64,000 bases of DNA from Ampullaceana balthica (lineage: Eukaryota; Mollusca; Gastropoda; Lymnaeidae). The stretch covers positions 111,377 to 175,376 of the forward strand of contig CALYLW010001196.1 of the NCBI GenBank assembly GCA_944989445.1. The letters are read 5' to 3'. The position numbers and the translations under genes were made by a program. The stretch's first letter is position 1. Every line of letters starts with the position of its first letter. Positions 45,421-58,682 of the stretch are shown piece after piece. The notes beneath the pieces were generated by a model, which worked only from the letters and a program-made list of their open reading frames with translations, was not told the origin of the DNA and did not search any database.

Positions 45421-45719
45421 TCTGCACCTATGACTCCAAGAGAAAAAGAAAAACTGGGACCAAATATGGTAGTTGATACTGACATCAATTACTAACCATT
45501 CCATTGTTTATCTTTTAACATCCACAGATGTGATATTTAATTGTAACAGGGTCAGCAAAGCAAAGCAAAGTGCATTACTTGGTATCTTGTAAAGATAGAG
45601 AGAACGATATAAGAGGACTGAATATCAATAAATAAACTTATCATATGATAGATCGGTATCAGGACAATTGAAAATAAACATTGGGAGGAAATATTGTTAT
45701 GGTTCGTTACAATTTAATC

Positions 45720-45912
45720 ATATGCAGGAATACACCTTAATGAAATGTAGGAATACCGCTAAATGAAATTTAATAGTACAGCTAAATGAAATGTAGATTA
45801 CAGCTAAATGAAATGTAGAATACATCTAAATGAAATGTAGAATACAGCTAAATGAATTGTAGAATACAGCTAAATTAAATGTAGAATACAGCTAAATGAA
45901 ATGTAAAACAAC
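45720..45912. repeat. ~22-bp tandem repeat, about eight units
   Basis: The unit is AATACAGCTAAATGAAATGTAG, with shorter (GATTACAGC) and variant (AATACATC) copies. Confidence 0.88.
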
Positions 45913-48900
45913 AAACTGAAATCTGTCTACTTTGTTTTTGATGCAGAAAATCAATCCAAGATAATCTCCGAGCCGCATAATAACATGTCAACCGTGATAA
46001 CAACATTCCCACCCACTCAGTTCGGAGGCTCGACATATGCTCAGTAGGAGCCAGCAGTGCTTAACCTTGTCAACTCTTGCGGGGGGGGGACAGCTCGCAT
46101 GACGGCCATCACACTAGACGGCACTGGTGACATGACAAGCAATGTTATAGAACAGCTGGTGACCTTGGTAGTTTGTTATGACCTTGACACATTGTTCTAC
46201 TATTAAATCATATTTACAGTATGTGTTATGGCATGTCGTATTCTCTTCACGACACCGTCGATTTGCCATAAATCCGAACATGATGAAGTTCAGACTAAAG
46301 ACATTTCTTGTTACAAGTGATGATTCTAATCATGGTAACCCTGGCCCCTGGCATGTCATCAAATAATCTGGTAAAGAATTATTTCAACCGTTTTAGTTCA
46401 ACTCTATATACTTTCCTTTTTCCCCGCTAACAAAATTAAACGAAAATTATATGTGTGTGATAGTGTGTCAGAAATATCGTGCAGGGTGTTCAAAATACAC
46501 ATCTAACAAAAATATACAAAAATATAAAAAAGATATAAGTAAATTCCATTAAAAGCCTGATATAATTAGTTTGAGTAGTGTGAAGCTTATAAAGTAACCC
46601 AAAAAAAACTATTTACTTCGTTATTAGAGTTTCATGCTGTTCACTTTCTCCATTGTAATGTTACAGAATAGATAATTCTATTTGATTATGTTTCTGTTTC
46701 TTTGTATTTATAATTTATAATGGTTTATAAGGATAACTGACAATTAAGTTTTAAATCTTATTTATTTATTAATCCATGTAAAGTTATGTAACATTTTACT
46801 ATATTTCAAGCAGAATCTTTTTTACCAATTCATTAAACAAATTGAATTATATTTATATGGTGTTTCATAATTATTGCGACTTTTTCTCTTAAATATCTAA
46901 AATAAACAGCCGCCCTAATTAATTTCAAATGTTTCAAAGTGTAACAAAATAAATAATTCTATACCTACCTGCCTGATTTTAACATCCCGAATTAACAGGG
47001 AGATGGTAAGTGAGGGGAGGTGGGGGTAGGGCCTTCTGCAAACATTCCAGCGTAACAACTACGTCATGTCTCAGCAAGGTGAATAGATGGCTTTGGTGGC
47101 CATTATTTCCAATCACATATTTCGTGTCAAGGAATGACCAGCCGGCCGTAAAATCACGCGAAGTTAAACCAAAGTTCACGTCACATGGAACACTGATGGC
47201 TGCCCCTTCCCTGGAACGTTTCAAGCCTTAAAGAAACAAAAACTTTCCGATACATTAACATTTTCGTCCATTAGTGTACCATGAGTACAAGGCCATACAA
47301 CTTACTGCGCACGGCATATAAACGGGGCTAAAACTGAACACCGATTTTGAGCCATGACATTGCGTGTTAATGGTAACAATTTGTTAACATTCCAAACCAC
47401 GGGTTGTTGTTTTTTTTTATAGAAATGTTACAACCTCTTGTCTGTTAGTTTAAAATACTGTTTTATATCCGATAGCTAATTTATAGAGCTGCTCTTGTTG
47501 GGATCAAATAATTTGTACATAGGTAAACATTAATTTGTAAAAGTTTTTTTTTAAATGCAGAAGCTTAATCGTATTCTTAATTCTTCTTTTTAAATATTTT
47601 TTATAAGTGTGGCATTTACCTTTATCCAGCAGGGGGAAAAATCGTTACTTGTGCAAGTCTTTATTTAATTTAAAGAGCTAATTTCATTTCAACCAACGGG
47701 CGTCCATGGGATGAGCAGACTCGACCAATAAAACATTTCTTTTATTTGAGAAGAAATTGAACGAGTTACGGGAAATTCCGGTCAAAGTATAAGGACAATA
47801 AAACCACAGTTATATCAAGGAAGTGTCTGTGACGTCTGGTGTTGGAAATCTGGCAACAATTCGATTGCGATGCATGATGTTATTTAAGTGGCAATTTATC
47901 CGTTTATGGAAAATGCTTTTCTTTGTTGTGAGTCCGGGAAACTTAATTTTAAAGCTTCTCCCAGTTTTTATTGAAACATTAGTTTCTTTTAAGGTTGTTA
48001 AGAAGAAAAACATTTAAAAACGTTATACTTCTTTAAAAAAAAATATTCTCATCAATATGAAATTATTTAAACTGTAAATCTAATTTACCAAAACGTGTCA
48101 TATTAAGTCTGGGATATTTCTAAGTCCTAAATAATAATACAATTTTTTTTCTAGTAGCACATCCAAGGCAATCTTTCCTGGCTCTAGACTTGTTTACAAA
48201 GTAAGAACCATCTTCAACACATTAAGACAATGACATAATAAGAGATGGATTTCAATTCATTGCGATATCGAATTACTAAGAGATTTTTGAAAAAGTGTTT
48301 CATTTATAAATTTGTCAAAATTAATCAAAGATTTAAATATATGAAATTGACAAGTGTGAAACCAATGTAAATAAATCTGGAACAGTAGGAAAAAAATATA
48401 ATAATAGTAGGATAAAGGAAAAAGGAAATATAGGTGTTTTTTTTTACATTAAGATGGAAAGTTTTTTCGTGTTCGTAAAATAAGGTTAAACTAAAAATGA
48501 AGGTAAAAAAACAGGTTAACAGTACAAAGGAAATACAATCTCGTGGCAGAGGCTAACAACTGGAAAACTGAGTAGTATAAAGGGATAAACTTGGACATTT
48601 TGTTCACATTTTGTTAACATTTAACACTTGAAATCAGAAACATCTATTACAAGCAATGTGAGCACCGCTCGAAACAAAACACGAAAATCACGTGACGTGC
48701 TAATTCCAAGAATTAGATCATGTGACCACAGAAGAAGCGTCTTGGGAAAACAAAATGTTGGATAAGTTTCTTGTTTCGATTTTTTGTTTCTTTCGCTTTG
48801 TTTAAATTTTTTTATTTTTTTATTTTTTAAATATGGAGTATAAAATAAAAAGAGTCTCCCACCCAAGCATTCCAATTATATTTAATGTATTGTTTCATTG

Positions 48901-49320
48901 ATTATTTCACAGAATCAAATTTGTATAAACTTCATTTCATGAGACGACACTAATGGGACAAAACTGGTTAAACGTATTTTTCAAAACTTTAAAATGAAAC
49001 TAATATTTTCTTCTTTTTACCTGCACACACAAAATTGATTGAAATGAGGGTTTATAAATAATTATTAAATAGTTTATATTTCATCTCAATAGATTTTGGG
49101 GTAAAAGTCTTTTGAAATTGTAAGAAATTTAAGTTTACAAATTGAGTTTAAAGTGCGATAGACATGAGGCAAATCTATCTGGTTCTCGGTATTATATCAA
49201 ACTAGCGGCAGTGAATAAAAAAAAAGGGTTGCGGGTTTGGCTAGACATCGCGTAGGTTAATTTGTGCTGACCACCAATCTGACAAAATGCCTGGAACCCT
49301 TTGACACCAACATTTTCATA
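45913..49320. other. Unique AT-rich sequence, no supported gene
   Basis: ORFs stay below about 85 codons. A G run at 46080-46089 and a GGGGAGGTGGGGG at 47014-47026 are the only G-rich features. CACGTGACGTG-like motifs occur at 48690-48700. No paired ends or tandem arrays seen. Confidence 0.35.
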
Positions 49321-49324
49321 ACAT

Positions 49325-49735
49325 AAAAATGACTGCTTCCTAGAGCCAAGTCAAAGGATTCTACACGGTCGACAAAATGATGGGCTCCTAGAGCCAAGTC
49401 AAAGGATTCTACACGGTCGACAAAATGATGGGTTCCTAGAGCCAAGTCAAAGGATTCTACACGGTCGACAAAATGATGGGCTCCTAGAGCCAAGTCAAAG
49501 GATTCTACACGATCGACAAAATGATGGGCTCCTAGAGCCAAGTCTAAGGATTCTACATGGTCGACAAAATGATGGGCTCCTAGAGCCAAGTCAAAGGATT
49601 CTACACGGTCGACAAAATGATGGGCTCCTAGAGCCAAGTCAAAGGATTCTACAGGATCGACAAAATGATGGGCTCCTAGAGCCAAGACAAAGGATACTAC
49701 ACGGTCGACAAAATGATGGGCTCCTAGAGGCTATC
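49325..49735. repeat. 48-bp minisatellite, about eight units
   Basis: The unit spans CTCCTAGAGCCAAGTCAAAG, GATTCTACACGGTCGACAAA and ATGATGGG. As 48 is divisible by three, the minus strand stays open with a 16-residue repeat (ALGAHHFVDRVESFDL). No splice site or start context supports translation. Confidence 0.95.
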
Positions 49736-49912
49736 TGCATACCAGTTTCCTATTAGTGACCTCTGAAAGATGTGATACATACATATTTCATTAAATCATG
49801 GTATGATGGACACATGATGGGCTCCTAGAGGCTATCTACATACGAGTTTCCTATTAGTGACCTCTGAAAGATGTGATACATACACATTTCATTAAATCAG
49901 GGTATGATGAGC
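49713..49912. repeat. 101-bp tandem duplication, two units
   Basis: ATGATGGGCTCCTAGAGGCT starts at 49713 and again at 49814. The unit begins with the last 16 bases of the neighbouring 48-bp repeat, so the arrays overlap and share an origin. Confidence 0.9.
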
Positions 49913-50004
49913 AAATAATGATACACGGGGAAATAGTGTTCAAAGATTCTTATTGAAACGCTTTGTTGAAGTGTGCCATGATTTGTTGTGTGATTTTTGT
50001 AGAT

Positions 50005-50395
50005 TGTATTTTAAATTGACAAGAATAACACCATTAGTTAAATCATTAAATCCTGAAGCACTAGAGGATAGAAGAACAAACAGCAAAATAGACATAATAT
50101 ATAAGGCTATGAATTCTAACTTGTAAATACAAAGCAAAGATAATATAATACAACTCTCCGGCTTTAAAAAAAAGCAAGTTTTCTTATTCCGTATGCAAGA
50201 ACAAAGTCATACAAATTAAAGTTCTTCCCATCTGGAATTTGGGCGGGGAATGGGTTCCTGATGAAACCAGGAAATCCTACAGAATGTGAACATTTAAAAC
50301 TCTAATAAAAATGCAAGACTAGACATAAACCATGGATAAGCGTAGGGCACAATATTCTTCTGTCTAGAAGACCGACTGTAAAAGGTAAGATGAGA
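50005..50395 (+). pseudogene. Decayed LINE 3' end, family F copy 3
   Basis: Frames with stops still read TPLVKSLNPEALEDRRTNSK then IIYKAMNSNL, and later TKSYKLKFFPSGIWAG. It ends TTCTTCTGTCTAGAAG, then GTAAAAGGTAAGATGAGATA. Same order as copies 1 and 2. Confidence 0.8.
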
Positions 50396-50399
50396 TATG

Positions 50400-51145
50400 A
50401 CTACTTTAATTGGAAAATAAACGCATTTCTTTGCTACGAATGTGTAGTTTCTGCATCTGTAAGATTAGTAAAATACTTGTGTAAGCTTTCCATTTACATT
50501 AAAGTTTGCCATACTATTAAATATTTCATGTGACATGTGTTGTGCTTACAGACATAAAGTAACTGAATCGACACAAAGCGATTAATTAAAGTATTTCACT
50601 ATTCTGAGGTTGTCATCAACAATTTTATAATAACTTTTTTTCAGTAAAATTTACTTAATAAATCAAATGCTACTTTTAATCACTACAATGGGCGCGATAA
50701 AACAAGACAAGATCGCACAGGGCCCATCACGTAACAGCCTCTCGTGGGTGACCTTTCCACTCTGACCCTATTCAGCAGGGCCCCCGACGAGTCGCCAATG
50801 CTGTTCATGTGACGTGTCTAAGTGCTGTGACCGAAGCACCGTCTTTGTTACTGGTCCACAGAACTCCGCGGTAAATCAACACACTGGCGTGATTTGTAAC
50901 CATGGTTACGTGTTTGGGTTTCAAACAGTCAGCTGGAAAAGTCAAAGTGAATTCATGCTAACACAACGCTGGACACTTGAAATATTTCAATAATGAAATT
51001 TCTCTCGTCAAGAGGAAGAGCTTCTTTTTTAAAGATATATTTATAGAAAGATAGATATATTTGAAAATTTGTTTTTATATGATCACAAGTAATAAAGCTA
51101 GTTTTTGAAGAGCATATATTTGTGGGGAAAAAAATCTTCACTACG
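50400..51145. other. Unique sequence, no supported gene
   Basis: A less AT-rich patch lies at 50690-50880 (CACGTAACAGCC, CATGTGACGTG) without an ORF. Possibly regulatory, but unsupported. Confidence 0.3.
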
Positions 51146-51151
51146 ATAATA

Positions 51152-51325
51152 CAGTCGGACCTCGCTAAGTCGAGCTCAAAGGGACCAGGAAAAAAAATCG
51201 ACTTACGGAGTTTTCGACTTAGGGAAAATGGCGTAATAGGCGAAGAATTTTGCCGGGACCTAACAATTAGTTCGATATAGGGAGGTTTTCGATTTAGAGG
51301 AGTTCGACTCAGCGAGGTTTGACTG
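51152..51325. mobile_element. Pogo/Tigger-like miniature element
   Basis: Ends CAGTCGGACCTCGCTAAGTC and, on the minus strand, CAGTCAAACCTCGCTGAGTC, flanked by TA on both sides (51150-51151, 51326-51327). CAGTC ends with TA duplications fit pogo/Tigger-type Tc1-mariner elements. 174 bases, rich in TCGA motifs. Confidence 0.85.
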
Positions 51326-51564
51326 TATTTGTGTACGCTGCTACTTGTCATGTTACCCACAATGGAGCAGAGGACAGCAGTTAGATACGTTATTAAATCA
51401 TAAAATGCCTGCCAAGAAATTGAAAAGGCCAAATATAGCTTAAGATGCAAGGAAGGACATTCTAACTAATCCTCTTTACTTCATGTGTATTATCACATTC
51501 GATTTTGATGTTGCAATGGTAAAACAAGAAGACAGTAAACTTATTGGGATAAATAGTAGAGCAA

Positions 51565-51655
51565 AATCAGTGATACTATCTTTGAAAATCTGTGATACTA
51601 TCTTTGAAAATCTGTGATACTATCTTTGAAAATCTGTGATACTATCTTTGCTAAT
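51565..51655. repeat. ~23-bp tandem repeat, four units
   Basis: Near-identical copies of TGTGATACTATCTTTGAAAA then TC; the first starts TCAGTGATACT and the last is truncated. Confidence 0.92.
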
Positions 51656-52689
51656 TATAATTTGTGCAGGTCAATGCAAAATAAAAAATAGTACCATGAG
51701 GACTATTTTGTCGTAAACTGAGGGAAATATGTGTACCTCTATGTGTTTGGGCTTAAAAGGAATGGCTAAAAAAATCCCTATAATTCAAAGGCTTAGAACT
51801 GATAAATGGAAGAGTAATCTACTCCTGGAGTTGCAGAAATTGGGAACCAGCTGTGATTAAATAGCTACAGATAGAAATCAGCCAATATCTGAATATTTGA
51901 TACCTTTACAGGATAACTTGATTCCAGTTGTAGATGGGTCGATACCATAATATAATCACTCGACTCTATTTGTTCATCAGCCAATACCATTAATAAATCT
52001 ATAACAATAGTAGACTATTCTTAAATAGTAGTGAAGCAGTCTCGAAAAATAGTGGAGCAGTCTATACTGGTAGAGGATCAGCCTTTAGCAATATTTGACA
52101 AGTCTATGTCAGTGATGATCAGATGTCGGGACGTCTATATTATTTCTCTGATCATCGTTAAAATTCGGTATCTGCAAGTGTTTAACATCAAGGTTTAATT
52201 CGTTATCAAGGATATTTGCAGGCGCTTCACATCGATTGCGGGGAACGCTTATGCCAACATAAACATAGCAGGTGTATGAGTCATCAGAACAAGAGAAGTA
52301 ATTTAATCTTGTTTAGGAAATACAGACAGCTAAGCGTGAGATGAGATCTAACCCAAGTATTAAAACAAATTTAAAAGACTCAAGTATTCATTGTTTTCAA
52401 CACTGATGTCTACAATAAAACAGGGAACAATCTTAACATCTAAACTCACTTTAGATGACATTCTTTACTTCTAAACCAATATTTTTAACCGTGGTGGAGG
52501 GCCATTTGCAAATGATATAAACAAAATGTTGCTCTGACCCGTCAAGAACAGAAACAACATCCTACAGCTGCAGCTGACGTAGTAGGGACGACTCTGCTGC
52601 AGCAGGAAGGGGAGGTAAGGTCTGGAACTATTAATGTGATGCTATTTATAGCTCCAGGCGCTGAGAATCAATAAAGAACTTTGGTTTTT

Positions 52690-52870
52690 CTGACGTACTT
52701 TTCAACAACATTTTCTATAGATGGTTTTGTGGTAGGACAATGGTCAACGCAATTTTTTAGATGCTGTTGTGGTTGGACGATGGTCAACAAAACATTTTGG
52801 ATGCCTTTTGTTGTAGGGCAATGGTCAGTATTATTTTCTAGATGGTGTTGTGCTGCAGGACAATTGTAGA
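52690..52870. repeat. Degenerate ~40-47-bp repeat, about four units
   Basis: Copies share TAGATGGTGTTGTG or TGTTGTGGTTGG, then GACAATGGTCAAC and ATTTTTTAGATG. Spacing varies. Confidence 0.75.
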
Positions 52871-54020
52871 TCCAGAATGGTAGCTAGTTGTCGCTTGTCA
52901 AAAGCCAGGACAAAGGAAATGTTTTATTTTTTTCGAGATGCTTAGCTTTGACTAAATAGTTGACAGATATTTTATAAAGAGAACGATTGATTTGTATTTG
53001 TATTTTTTTTTCGGCAATAATTATGAAGATTCGGTAGCTAAGAACGAGGTCAAACAATATCACTTTATAAATCTAGGTTTAAATATTTTAATTTTTACAA
53101 TTTAAACATTGCAATTATTTATTTTATTCTATTTCTCGCATCTTTTTATTTCTTATCACATGATTTGTTCTTTCAAATTTTTTGAACAATGAAGGAGCGA
53201 ATTGACATATTACGTCAAATATTAATGTCAGGTGTGTCAGCTTCGTTTGTGGACTTGCTTGGAAATCATTTACCTGGTCAACGTTTGCAAATATTGATTT
53301 CACAAAACAATTAAAACACAGCTCTACACAAATTTTTAAAAAAGCAAAAACATTACATAACTTTGTCGGCAACTACAAGAATTTTTTAATTTTCTTTGCT
53401 CACGTTCAACATTATAGATTAAAATATTCATCTGTTTATTCAAATGGGCCACAGTGAACTAAACGACATTGTTTGTGATAGGTTGCACAGTTCAGTTGCA
53501 CAGTTCAGTTGCACAGATGAAAGGCAAAAATGTATCGATTCATTTATCAACTACAAAAACAACCAGCAGAGTTTTTTTCCAGCCCCTTTATTGCAGTGTT
53601 TTTTTAGACAGGAAGTGTTGGTCGTTATAGGCCAGAAGCCAAACGTGAACAGCAACTCAATATTTGTAAGAAATGCGGTGGCCTGACCTCTGCATGCTCG
53701 TCTGCTTCCTTAACATTGCCCCCAAACACTTCTCCCCCTAAAAAATGCAATTCTTATTTGAAAAGAAAAAATGCAGTAGTCGTTCCAAGTCAATAAATCA
53801 ATAAGTCCCTGCTGTTGGAAAGAATTGATCAAGTTCAAGATTTGGTGCCAGACAGAAATTTAATGCATTATCAAAGGCCAGTCCGTGGTTTGGATGAAAG
53901 GGATCTGAACATTTGCTTTCTTCTGTTGCCAGTCTGTGGAAAAGTGAAGATAAAATTCATTGCTTATTTCTTTATAATTATTTTTAAAAAATTATAGGCT
54001 ATTTTAATTACCATGCGTTC
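52871..54020. other. Sequence with short unrecognised ORFs
   Basis: A 13-base direct repeat (CAGTTCAGTTGCA) occurs three times at 53488-53518. Plus-strand ORFs at 53444-53686 and 53815-53997 have mixed composition (RIDQVQDLVPDRNLMHYQRP) but no known motif. They could be a decayed gene or chance. Confidence 0.25.
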
Positions 54021-54025
54021 GCTGT

Positions 54026-54213
54026 CAGTGGCGTAAAAAGTGCATGTGACGCAAGGGGTCGTTGGTCCATGATGACATTTCTATCTTAGAATAAATGACT
54101 TGACTTCTCGTGCATATTTGTGTGTGTGCATGTGTAGAAAACAAATGTGTGGTGTAGTTCTGACTAAAACGTGGTCCAGCCTCTGAGTTCCACCAACCAT
54201 AGCAACGCCACTG
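54026..54213. mobile_element. Possible hAT-like miniature element
   Basis: Ends CAGTGGCGTAAAAAGTGC and, on the minus strand, CAGTGGCGTTGCTATGG. CAGTGGCGT ends are common in hAT-type elements, but the flanks (TTCGCTGT, AATTCAGC) do not match, so no target duplication supports it. Confidence 0.5.
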
Positions 54214-54754
54214 AATTCAGCTGCATTTCATGTTTTAAAAAATGTAACAAAACAAAAAAAATTAATAACATATTTATTTTTAAATAAAATTAAAAACAAA
54301 AAGGGTATTGTTCAATGCAAAAGACCAAAATAAATATATTTAAAAGCAAATTACCATCATTGAAGGAATTAATACCTAGCTTACACTACCCCCTACCCTA
54401 TCACACACACATACACAGATAGAGAAACACTGTTACACACTATTCAGCCTTCTTTCATGCACAATTGATGGCCTCAAATAAACAACTAACCGAAGTCACG
54501 TGATCTGGTACAATGGCACTAGACAATGAATAACCCCCAACAACACGGTGACGGTAATGGAGTCATGAAATATGAATCGCGAACTACGTCATATCATGGG
54601 AGAATAGACTGGACCAGGAGGTAATGGTCAGGGGAGGGCTGGAAAATGAGAACACGTATATGGTCATGTGGTCAGTGGTCGTTATGTCTTGATGGCTGCC
54701 ATTGCAAAGGTTATTGATGACGTCATAGCATTTATATTCGAACACAACATCAAC

Positions 54755-54870
54755 AATGAAGTAGGGCGCTAGGGTGCCATGCACACTGTGGCGCCAGGGT
54801 GCCACGTACACACTATTGCACCAGGGTGTCAAATACACAACAGGGCTCCAGGTTGTCACATACACAATCG
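54755..54870. repeat. Degenerate ~28-bp repeat
   Basis: About four copies around GGCGCCAGGGTGCCACGTAC and ACACAAT, with changes in nearly every unit. Confidence 0.65.
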
Positions 54871-54874
54871 TACA

Positions 54875-57460
54875 ACAGAATATTCAAGTGCTACAATATG
54901 AAAACGAATATGTTATGCATTACAGTTTTTGCTAATGATTAAAAAAATTAATTTAATTATTAAATCGGCGCACACTTGTAATGGCTTTAGTATATTAAAG
55001 TGAAAATAAATACTCTAAAAGGCCCACGTAGTAAGAAACGTTGAAGAGTAAATGGATTAAATTTAAAACAATAAAACAGCTCTGATAAAGTGATGGTTGA
55101 TGTAAATTACGTCATCACAGTGTTGACGTGCTGAATTCATCCTAGGGAGAGAGAAAGAAGGTAGGAGATAGAGAATGAAGTAAACATTACGGATGGTAAA
55201 CTTATGATCTATAGGACACACTTTGACAACGGGGTATCTAGAAAAAAAAACGTTGACAACCAGATATTAAAAGAACACTGTGATAAAGATGATCAAAGTC
55301 AGACTTGGACTACGGGAACTTCATTTTGTGGTTATACAGAATTATTGTCCCCCGCGCTTACCACTAACTCACCTATGACTAAACACGCGGTTGTGTGTTA
55401 GGTCGACCCCTGGGCAGTCAGAACCACCTATAGCTTTATGTTGCAAATATCTCAGGAAAAAAAGATATTTTTGTTTGGCTCCAATATGATAACATTTATC
55501 CATCTAAAGTAGGACTATTTGATTGTAATGCAAATTAAAAGTTCACCCTGTTATTTTGTTGTCATTCCCTTGTAGCGCCCATCTTTTGGTGACGCCCTGG
55601 TGTCTGGTGAGACCCTGTTTCTGTTTTTAGGTGTGATCAGCTGTGAAATCAACTCGAGAGAGCTGAGTGAGGTTTGTATTTTACTGAATCACATTGCCAT
55701 ATATGAGCACATTATTATTCCTGGTGTCATCCGGTGCGCCCCGCATCCCCGCGGCCCCCCATGTAGTTAATAAGGGCAGGACATGACAGAACCAACAGGA
55801 CAACAAGACTTCCATAGCACAAAATGGAAACCCTGCTACGAACGTGACACCAAACGTTATCAAGGCCTCCCAAACATCACAGTGACGTCACTCTCCTACC
55901 CAGCAGTCCAGAAAACCCAAACCATAATCTAATGTTTCAGTTGTGACATTGATCACATTGTATCTCTGCAGTTATCAGTCAAGCGCCATCATGTATTTTA
56001 GTCGGATTATCGACGCTGAAATGGATGTTTTCCTAGCGATACGCTGTAATACTTTGGTGGGTCTTGCAAGCACAGCTGTGCGTACATCGTATTTGGTGGA
56101 TCATGCAAGCATAGCATTGCGTACATCCACGTGTTATGTAGTATGATTGATTATTTCTTCAAATAACTTCAACAATCGATCCAACAATAACTGGCTGAGG
56201 AATCTCTTACGAAGGGCCAATGAAAGTCGTATTTAGATTTCATTGATAACATCTTTGTTTTTTGAAAAAAATATTTCGCACTTGAAAAGTAATCTAATTA
56301 GCTTAAAAATATTATGTACATCATCTTTAGTTAATTTGAGATTTCCTCGAGGAACTTCAATCTTAGATACACTTTTTTAGTATTATTTTGTGTTACCATT
56401 GAAATCGGAGCCAAAAATAGAAATCTGACTTTTTGCTGCTTCAGTCAAGTGCAATACAAATTATCTTTTCCAAACAGGCAGATCCACAGATACTACTACA
56501 TGCCAGTAAAGAAGTCTCGAACATTTTATAAGTCATGATAGAACATCTTCATTTTTTTCTCACATATTTGTTTTAATTCAAATATATTGGTACCATTACG
56601 AAATACTTCAAACTGATGTTGAAAAGGAAAGGAACAAATTAAGAAGTTCACTCAATGGAGCAGACGTCATAACTATTTTACTTTAACATCTTCTATGGCA
56701 AGTATCCCATAGATCACCAGTACTTTTTCAAAAAATATTGATATACGTGCTATATATCCTGACCTGTAGGTTATCAGTGGTTTACACGCTTTATAATTAC
56801 ATGACAGCGACATTTCATGACGTGTATGTCATATTTAGTGGTCTAGAGTCTAGACTACACGCATTTTACTTTACACACATACGATCACTTAATGAAATAT
56901 GCATGAATGCTATATGGGCAAAATGTTTAAATTTACAGACTTTCATTTTGGTGTCAAAGGTCATAGGTTTTTGGTTGCTGTTTTTTTAATGTTTTTTTTA
57001 ATTTATTGGGTTTTTAAAAAATCAGTTTCAAACTTTAAAGAACGTGTCCACCAGTTGAAACCAACACATGTGTTCTGGACAGTATCAATGCAGGTTTGGA
57101 CAAACTGCTGCCCGCTACTGAGTTCGATGACTCACTCCCTTTGTCTCATTCTTATCCTTGTTCTGGCATAATGACTGTGACTTTCACCCATGATGCACCA
57201 ATCAGAAGGCAAGTGATTCGCAACCTGAACATCCCCTTGAGCGTCAACTCTCGCGCCTCGGAGACCACATCCCCGGTTGATTAAAAAAACACATTCTAAT
57301 TACAATTATTAGTATTCTTTATACTTACTGCTACACACTTAATAAGTGTAACTTTTTGTAGTTGCAACGGCCTGCCGATAATTGGTAAAAGATTAATTAT
57401 TCTTATGAATACTTTCTGTTTATTATATGTTAGTATCTGTCGACAGACAGAGCAGTTGTT
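54875..57460. other. Mostly unique sequence, no supported gene
   Basis: A GC-rich patch at 55725-55760 (GTGCGCCCCGCATCCCCGCG) may be a remnant of a mobile element. Short ORFs at 55.7, 56.7 and 57.1 kb show no domain. A small direct repeat (GCAAGCA(C/T)AGC then GCGTACATC) lies at 56066-56130. Confidence 0.3.
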
Positions 57461-57464
57461 TACT

Positions 57465-57668
57465 TATTCAAAGTTTGAGAGCAAGACAAGTACTTGACGA
57501 CTCTTAACATTAAAACTCTCTAACAAGTATATATTCAAAGTTTGAGAACAAGACAAGTACTTGACAACTCTTAACATTAAAACTCTCTAACAAGTATATA
57601 TTCAAAGTTTGAGAACAAGACAAGTACTTGACAACTCTTAACATTAAAACTCTCTAACAAGTATATGC
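57465..57668. repeat. 67-bp tandem repeat, three units
   Basis: TTTGAGAACAAGACAAGTAC starts at 57474, 57541 and 57608, exactly 67 bases apart. Units are nearly identical and include TTGACAACTCTTAACATTAA. Confidence 0.95.
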
Positions 57669-57711
57669 AAGGCCTTGCACATTTCGCAATACGACGATAT
57701 ATTTATTAGTC

Positions 57712-57951
57712 ATGGTCGTCGCGGACGAAACATTTCAAAACCTCATATTGTTTATTGCCACTGACATTTCCACCAATCTTTTAAGTAACATAAATAAGAT
57801 CTCTCATAAAACTTCACAATTTGTTTACAAACTGACCACTTTCCCTAAAGAAATTCCTAAAACTCTGCAGCGACTTGTCCACCTAAGAGGTAGCACATTT
57901 TTGACACAGGCCACGATATTGAGTTTGGATGAGTATCGCGTGACCTCTTGA
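57712..57951 (+). CDS. Unrecognised 79-codon ORF
   Basis: Starts MVVADETFQNLILFIATDIS and ends before the 20-bp minisatellite. It has no long homopolymer or repeat content, unlike most ORFs here, but no domain, splice context or neighbour supports it. It could be an exon fragment or chance. Confidence 0.15.
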   Translation: MVVADETFQNLILFIATDISTNLLSNINKISHKTSQFVYKLTTFPKEIPKTLQRLVHLRGSTFLTQATILSLDEYRVTS

Positions 57952-58004
57952 TTGATAATTTTTTATATTATATTTGTTATGAGAATTCCATCAGAACATA
58001 GGAC

Positions 58005-58682
58005 AGAAGTACTGGACAAAGGTCAGAAGTACTGGAATAAGGAAAGGAGTACTGGACAAAGGATAGAAGTACTGAATATAGGACAGAATTACTGTACAAA
58101 TGAACGGAGTACTGGACAAAGGACACAAGTACTGGACAAAGGACACAAGTACTGGACAAAGGACACAAGTACTGAACAAAGGACACAAGTACTGGATAAA
58201 GGACACAAGTACTGGACAAAGGACACAAGTACTGGACAAAGGACACAAGTACTGGACAAAGGACACAAGTACTGGACAAAGGACACAAGTACTGGACAAA
58301 GGACACAAGTACTGGACAAAGGACACAAGTACTGGATAAAGGACACAAGTACTGGACAAAGGACACACGTACTGGACAAAAGACACAAGTACTGGACAAA
58401 GGACACAAGTACTGGATAAAGGACACAAGTACTGGACAAAGGACACACGTACTGGACAAAGAACACAAGTACTGGACAAAAGACACAAGTACTGGACAAA
58501 GGACACAAGTACTGGATAAAGGACACAAGTACTGGACAAAGGACACAAGTACTGGACAAAGGACACAAGTACTGGACAAAGGACACAAGTACTGGACAAA
58601 GGACACAAGTACTGGACAAAGGACACAAGTACTGGACTAAGGACACAAGTACTGGACAAAGGACAGAAGTGCTGGTCACAGG
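58005..58682. repeat. 20-bp minisatellite, about 34 units
   Basis: The unit is AGTACTGGACAAAGGACACA. The left units are more varied (GGACAGAAG, GGAAAGGAG) and the centre is homogeneous, with GGATAAAGG variants. All frames stay open on one or other strand because the unit has few stops. Confidence 0.97.

Noticed and set aside
49257..49685. 142-codon minus-strand repeat protein
   Set aside because: The unit length is a multiple of three, so an open frame is expected; no other coding signal. Kept as a repeat, with a low-interest finding.
53444..53997. Two ORFs as exons of one gene
   Set aside because: No in-frame splice joint or recognisable motif; evidence too weak.
54026..54213. Full acceptance of a CAGTGGCGT element as hAT
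   Set aside because: Inverted ends are clear but the 8-base flanks differ, so it is listed only as possible.
55555..55765. hAT element suggested by GGTGACGCCCTGG and GTGCGCCCCGCATCC
   Set aside because: The motifs resemble inner parts of hAT elements, but no paired ends or target duplication were found.
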